Assembly: GCF_000302595.1 (NCBI RefSeq) | Contig: NZ_JH947127.1 | Span: 911,501-975,500, forward strand | From: Pedobacter arcticus A12 | Lineage (GTDB): Bacteria; Bacteroidota; Bacteroidia; Sphingobacteriales; Sphingobacteriaceae | Direction of reading: 5' to 3' | DNA: 64,000 bases | Part shown: positions 60,411-64,000 of the stretch, in pieces | How the letters are laid out: each line of letters starts with the position of its first letter | Position numbering within the stretch: the stretch's first letter is position 1 | The notes under the pieces: model-generated | What the model saw: the letters and a program-made list of their open reading frames with translations, nothing else | Databases searched by the model: none | Told to the model about the DNA's origin: nothing | Program-made: the position numbers and the translations under genes

Positions 60411-61901
60411 TTATTTAAGATAATTATACATGGTATCTAAACCAAACTCCTTAATAGCTTCTTTGCTTGGTTTTGGTGTTTTGTCTATCTCGCTGAAATA
60501 GTCTGTGCTATCCCAAATAATTTTACCGCCTGTTTCTCTAGGGTCGTTTGTCTTTTTTAAATAAGCAACCATTTTATCAGAAAGGTCTTTTTTTACCTTA
60601 GCAAACTTAGGGTCGTTAGCGATGTTGTGCAATTGATCTGGATCGTTTGCAACATCAAAAAGTTCTTCGGCAGGGCGTTTTGCAAAAGCTAAATCATACA
60701 TTGGTTTTACTGCTGGCTCATTTTTATGTTTTAAGATATAAAACTTAGCCGGACCAGGGTAGTTTAGCATGTATGGGTCAACATCTCCATATAACGGCGG
60801 GTCTCCAGCTGGCCATCTTGATGCTTCGTAATTTTTGATGTAAAGGAAATCTTTAGTTCTAATTGCTCTGCCTGGGTAACCTAAACCTTGTTGGCGCACA
60901 AATGCATGGCGTTCTCTGGCCAATACTACAAAGTCTCTTTCTTCATGCTTTGGCGCATCTTTTTGTACAATTGGTAAAATGTTAACACCTGTCATCTGCT
61001 TTGGTATTTCAGCATTCGCGATGCTTAAAAATGTAGGTGCAAAATCTGCTAAAGTCATTAGCTCATTAGTAACTGCATTTGTTTTAAAGTTTTTAGGCCA
61101 TGATATAATCAATGGAACACGGGTACCGAAATCGTAAAGATTTGCTAAACCACGTGGCATCTGCCAGCCATTATCTGCAACAACAATTACAATGGTATTG
61201 TCTAATTCGCCAGTTTCTTTTAGCTGTTGCATAATTGTGCCAACCTCATCGTCAAAATTTTGGATAGCCGCGTAGTAATCTGCAATATCTATACGTACAT
61301 CTTTAGTATCGGGTAGGTATTTTGGAACAGTGATTTTATCTAAATCAATTCCTGCTTTTTCTCCAGAACCTACTACATAGGGGCGGTGAGGGTGTAAGCT
61401 GTTGAACCAATAACTCCAAGGTTCTCCTTTTTTACGGTTTTTGATAAAGTCTGCAAAGTTTGCGTATTTATCACCTCCTGGGTTGCGTGTTCTTCCGTTT
61501 GCCTCATAACTTCCAGGGCCCCATCCTTTACCGTCGAAACCAACTCTATAACCTGCTTTTTCTAAAATATCAGTGAAAATTGGAAACTGCGTAGGTAAAA
61601 CTCCCCATAAATTTGCTCCTTCTTCAATTCTCCAAATATCCTGCCCAGTAAGCATAGCCGCTCTGGCTGGCGTACATGACGGAGAATTACAATAAGCATT
61701 GGTAAAGCGGACGCCTTCGGTTGCTATTTTATCAATATTGGGTGTTTTTACAACGTCATCCCCATACACACCAACGTGGTTCCATGACTGGTTATCAGAC
61801 ATTAGTAATAAAATGTTTGGTCTTTCGGGCTTATCCTCAGACTTACAGGCTACCATAAAAAGTATAGCAGCTAAAAAGATGTTTCTAGCAAACGGTTTCA
61901 T
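60411..61901 (-). CDS. Sulfatase, lipoprotein, probably heparan/heparin directed
   Basis: A 496-residue family S1 sulfatase. The lipobox is LFMVAC-KSE, placing it at the cell surface or periplasm. The N-terminal metal site is NILLLMSDNQSWNHVG, and the active-site cysteine for formylglycine is in SPSCTPARAAMLTG (CxPxR). IVIVVADNGWQMPRG supplies further metal ligands and LYDFGTRVPLIISWP is a typical strand. The gene neighbours and overall build suit removal of sulfate from heparin/heparan glucosamine, but the position (N-, 6-O- or 2-O-) is not decided by sequence. An anaerobic or oxygen-dependent maturase must be elsewhere. Confidence 0.9.
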   Translation of the reverse strand: MKPFARNIFLAAILFMVACKSEDKPERPNILLLMSDNQSWNHVGVYGDDVVKTPNIDKIATEGVRFTNAYCNSPSCTPARAAMLTGQDIWRIEEGANLWGVLPTQFPIFTDILEKAGYRVGFDGKGWGPGSYEANGRTRNPGGDKYANFADFIKNRKKGEPWSYWFNSLHPHRPYVVGSGEKAGIDLDKITVPKYLPDTKDVRIDIADYYAAIQNFDDEVGTIMQQLKETGELDNTIVIVVADNGWQMPRGLANLYDFGTRVPLIISWPKNFKTNAVTNELMTLADFAPTFLSIANAEIPKQMTGVNILPIVQKDAPKHEERDFVVLARERHAFVRQQGLGYPGRAIRTKDFLYIKNYEASRWPAGDPPLYGDVDPYMLNYPGPAKFYILKHKNEPAVKPMYDLAFAKRPAEELFDVANDPDQLHNIANDPKFAKVKKDLSDKMVAYLKKTNDPRETGGKIIWDSTDYFSEIDKTPKPSKEAIKEFGLDTMYNYLK

Positions 61902-61917
61902 AAAAATCTATTAATTA

Positions 61918-62256
61918 TTTATTGTTGGATTAGTGTCTTTATATTGTTTTTGGAGTTTAGCCAATTGACCTTTAAATCGACAAGCGTTTGCTTATAAGCA
62001 GGGTCTTGGTAAAGATTATGCATTTCATGCGGATCTTTTGCTAAATCGCACATCTCTCATTCATGTCTAAATTTGGTGTTTCAATGTGCCGTTTATCACA
62101 AGCACTCAAAGCTTGAGTAGTGTGATCATCAGTCGTGATGAAAATAGTATTAGGTTCCTTTTCTATTGGCTGGCTCTTTTCTGTGCAACCGCTAAGCATG
62201 AGTAACAGTGTGAAAGCGGATAAGCGATGAAATTTTAAGCCGTGATTGATCTTCAT
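61918..62256 (-). pseudogene. Sulfatase remnant 3 with internal deletion
   Basis: The start is intact: a lipoprotein signal (LLLMLSGC-TEKSQ) and NTIFITTDDHTTQALSACDK, KRHIETPNLD, the N-terminal metal site of a sulfatase. The sequence then jumps, with a frame change near 62060, straight to a C-terminal end: EMCDLAKDPHEMHNLYQDPA, YKQTLVDLKVNWL, TLIQQ before TAA. The whole catalytic centre, including the CxPxR motif, is deleted (about 400 codons). Confidence 0.85.
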
Positions 62257-62346
62257 TTTTTCACTACGTTTATTTAACGTTGGTTTAAATCCCTTTATAA
62301 TTGGAACGTGAAATTAGCTAAGGTAGCTGGTTTCAGCTTTTGGAAT

Positions 62347-62362
62347 TGTTTAAATTCCTTTC
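62347..62362. promoter_or_regulatory. Candidate regulator-binding motif
   Basis: TGTTTAAATTCCTTTC, identical to 43899-43914 upstream of the ferritin-like/susCD operon and in the same orientation relative to the downstream minus-strand gene. Here it lies about 90 bp before the start of sulfatase remnant 3. Confidence 0.4.
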
Positions 62363-62810
62363 GATTTGGTTGAATGCTATCCTATAACAGCTTTAGCACT
62401 GTTATAGAATAGCATGTTTGCGCAATTGTATTATTTAACCTAAAGTGGTAACCCCGTTCTCCTACGGTACTGATTACGTTTTAAAACGTTGTTGTGAGCT
62501 TTTTCTCCAAGCATATTTCCTACGCTTAATTCGCCAATAGTATTAAAATACTTTTATCCATTAAAACAGGCTTCGCTATGTTTAATGAATTTTTAACTTG
62601 TTTTTTATCATCGGTAATTAAATATTATGCTATTTGGGCTTATACCGTTTTGTTGTAAACTGAGAATACTGGTGTTTTTTAATGTAAACGGTATTTTAAT
62701 TTATGAGATTTTCTATCAACGGTTACTTTAACTTCTAGCTTATTTCCGTTTGCTACCTTGGGGAATTTACTGTGAAACTGTAAAAACTACTGCTCAAAAC
62801 TTAGATTGTG

Positions 62811-62946
62811 GTGGGTAAGTCCGGGTTCTCAGAATTATATTGTAGCAACGCCAGGTTATACTACTAAGCGTAAACATGATTTGTTACGAATCCCACAGCG
62901 AAATATGGATTTAATGCCGCAGTTTAACCAAAACTTTGCGTGGTAA
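62811..62946 (+). pseudogene. SusD C-terminal remnant
   Basis: A short plus-strand frame reads SQNYIVATPGYTTKRKHDLL, RIPQRNMDLMPQFNQNFAW and TAA. This is the standard C-terminus of SusD proteins (LLPIP..E...NP.L.QNPGW). No upstream part is readable. The surrounding 62.26-63.29 kb holds no other gene. Confidence 0.7.
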
Positions 62947-63297
62947 AATCCATTTTTAAATTTTTAAAATGATTATCTCAATCCACGGTTCGCAAGAATC
63001 GGGGATTTTGCTTTTGTAGATTTTCACATGCAGTCCTAGCTCTATGAGGTAGTCTAACAATGAAGATGGAACCTCCTTGAGATTTTTTAGCGCATTTCCA
63101 GTTGATCACTCTTTAAAACCACCTCCATGTTCTATTTTATACGACCCTTTAAAGGCCTTGTTAATCAATTGATTATTTATCCGATTTAAAAGGTAAAATT
63201 CATTTTCAACAAAACCTAAACGAATTTAGATAATACTTAAATGGCTATAATCTATACTATACTACCTTACACCAAAAAATTATAAACAAAAATTGAT
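62947..63297. other. Gene-free stretch before the GH88 gene
   Basis: About 350 bp of AT-rich sequence. It presumably carries the promoter of the GH88 gene, but no TAnnTTTG box or inverted repeat stands out, and no protein remnant could be read. Confidence 0.4.
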
Positions 63298-64000
63298 ATG
63301 AAGAAAATCACGAGTCTACTTATTGGTTGTGTACTTATTATACTTGGTATAAGTACCCATCTAAAAGCTCAACAAAACTTAAATTGGTTGAAAAACGCTA
63401 AAGTGACTATTGTCCAACAGTTAAAAAAAGCTGGAGATACTTATACGCCTGGGTTAAACCCAAGATCTGTTTACCCGACAGGAAAGGTGAGATTAACGAA
63501 TAACAACGATTGGACAACCGGTTTTTTTCCTGGAAGCTTATGGTACGGCTATGAAATGTCCGGAGATAACAAACTTAAAGCCGATGCCAGAAAGTTCACT
63601 TTAGCTTTAGATTCTGTACAATATGTTACAGATAATCATGACCTTGGTTTTATGCTTTATTGTTCTTATGGCAACGGCTACAGATTAACGAATGATAAAA
63701 TTTATCTACCACCTTTAAAAAACGGTGCGCAAAACTTGGCTAACAGATTTAATCCAACAGTTGGTGCAATAAGATCTTGGGATTTTGGAAAATGGCAATA
63801 TCCAGTGATTATTGACAATATGATGAACTTGGAGTTTTTATTTTGGTCGGCTGATAAATTTAAGAAGCCGGAGTTTGCTAAGGTGGCCGAACAGCATGCC
63901 ATTACCACAATGAAGAATCATTTCAGAGAAGATATCAGCTCATATCACGTAATAGATTATGATACGCTTTCTGGAAGAGCAATTTCTAAAGGAACTTATC
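63298..64000 (+). CDS. GH88 unsaturated glucuronyl hydrolase, 5' part
   Basis: The first 234 codons of a GH88 enzyme, cut by the window edge. A signal peptide (LLIGCVLIILGISTHLKAQ) precedes an (alpha/alpha)6 barrel: NDWTTGFFPGSLWYGYEMSG, TDNHDLGFMLYCSYGNGY with the first catalytic Asp, and PVIIDNMMNLEFLFW with the second. GH88 enzymes hydrate and release the unsaturated uronic acid left at the non-reducing end by lyases, so it completes the action of the heparin lyases in this locus. It is a separate rightward transcript. Confidence 0.92.
   Translation, partial: MKKITSLLIGCVLIILGISTHLKAQQNLNWLKNAKVTIVQQLKKAGDTYTPGLNPRSVYPTGKVRLTNNNDWTTGFFPGSLWYGYEMSGDNKLKADARKFTLALDSVQYVTDNHDLGFMLYCSYGNGYRLTNDKIYLPPLKNGAQNLANRFNPTVGAIRSWDFGKWQYPVIIDNMMNLEFLFWSADKFKKPEFAKVAEQHAITTMKNHFREDISSYHVIDYDTLSGRAISKGTY

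Overview
The window is chromosomal DNA of a Bacteroidota bacterium, most probably Pedobacter or a close relative in the Sphingobacteriaceae. The evidence is a Bacteroidota-type ispG, a SusC/SusD pair, a one-protein hybrid two-component regulator, TAnnTTTG-type promoter boxes, a tmRNA tag ending ENNYALAA, and a heparinase III that reads like HepC of Pedobacter heparinus. This comes from recognising the proteins by eye; no database search was run.

Layout. (1) 1-14.9 kb is mostly core: the 3' part of ispG, an AAA/DUF4143 ATPase with a twin palindromic operator, an alpha/beta hydrolase, a DUF3467 protein, recA, nth, a REP-type transposase, uvrA, an SLC13 transporter, a DUF72 protein, purM, an aminotransferase and ssrA (tmRNA). 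(2) 15.4-22.0 kb is a mobilizable island directly behind ssrA: tyrosine recombinase, MobC coupling protein, MobB relaxase, MobA, a candidate oriT, a TOPRIM primase and a small protein. (3) 22-33 kb is an accessory patchwork: two beta-1,3-glucanase genes (GH128, GH16), a decayed AbiE pair fused to a thyA fragment, an intact AbiE-like pair, a histone H1-like gene, a RadC-like gene, a Fic gene, remnants of IS4 and IS200/IS605 transposases, and two families of dispersed repeats. (4) 33-64 kb is a large polysaccharide utilisation locus that looks aimed at heparin/heparan sulfate.

How the glycan locus should work (inference from family functions): SusC/SusD import oligosaccharides; heparinase III (PL12) and two heparin-lyase-I-like proteins cut the chain; a sulfatase and a GH88 unsaturated glucuronyl hydrolase (running off the right edge) trim the products; an MFS porter, a ROK kinase and a NagB-type deaminase handle the amino sugar; a hybrid two-component regulator senses the oligosaccharides. 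Two GH95-type proteins suggest fucose-containing side chains or a mixed substrate. Two Tat-exported ferritin-like proteins are encoded at the head of the SusC/SusD operon.

The locus is visibly rearranged. There are three broken sulfatase copies, a broken SusD and a broken beta-helix enzyme (at 22.1 kb). The segment holding the 3' end of the hybrid regulator plus the 5' end of the ROK kinase is present twice in inverted orientation, at about 49.4-49.9 kb and 52.8-53.2 kb. One junction of this duplication truncates NagB and the other adds a foreign tail to a lyase-like protein.

The strongest new-looking signals are the covarying REP hairpins inside the REP transposase gene, the twin palindrome before the AAA ATPase, four phased 12-mers before fic, the ferritin/SusCD operon, the SusD insertion domain and the inverted duplication.
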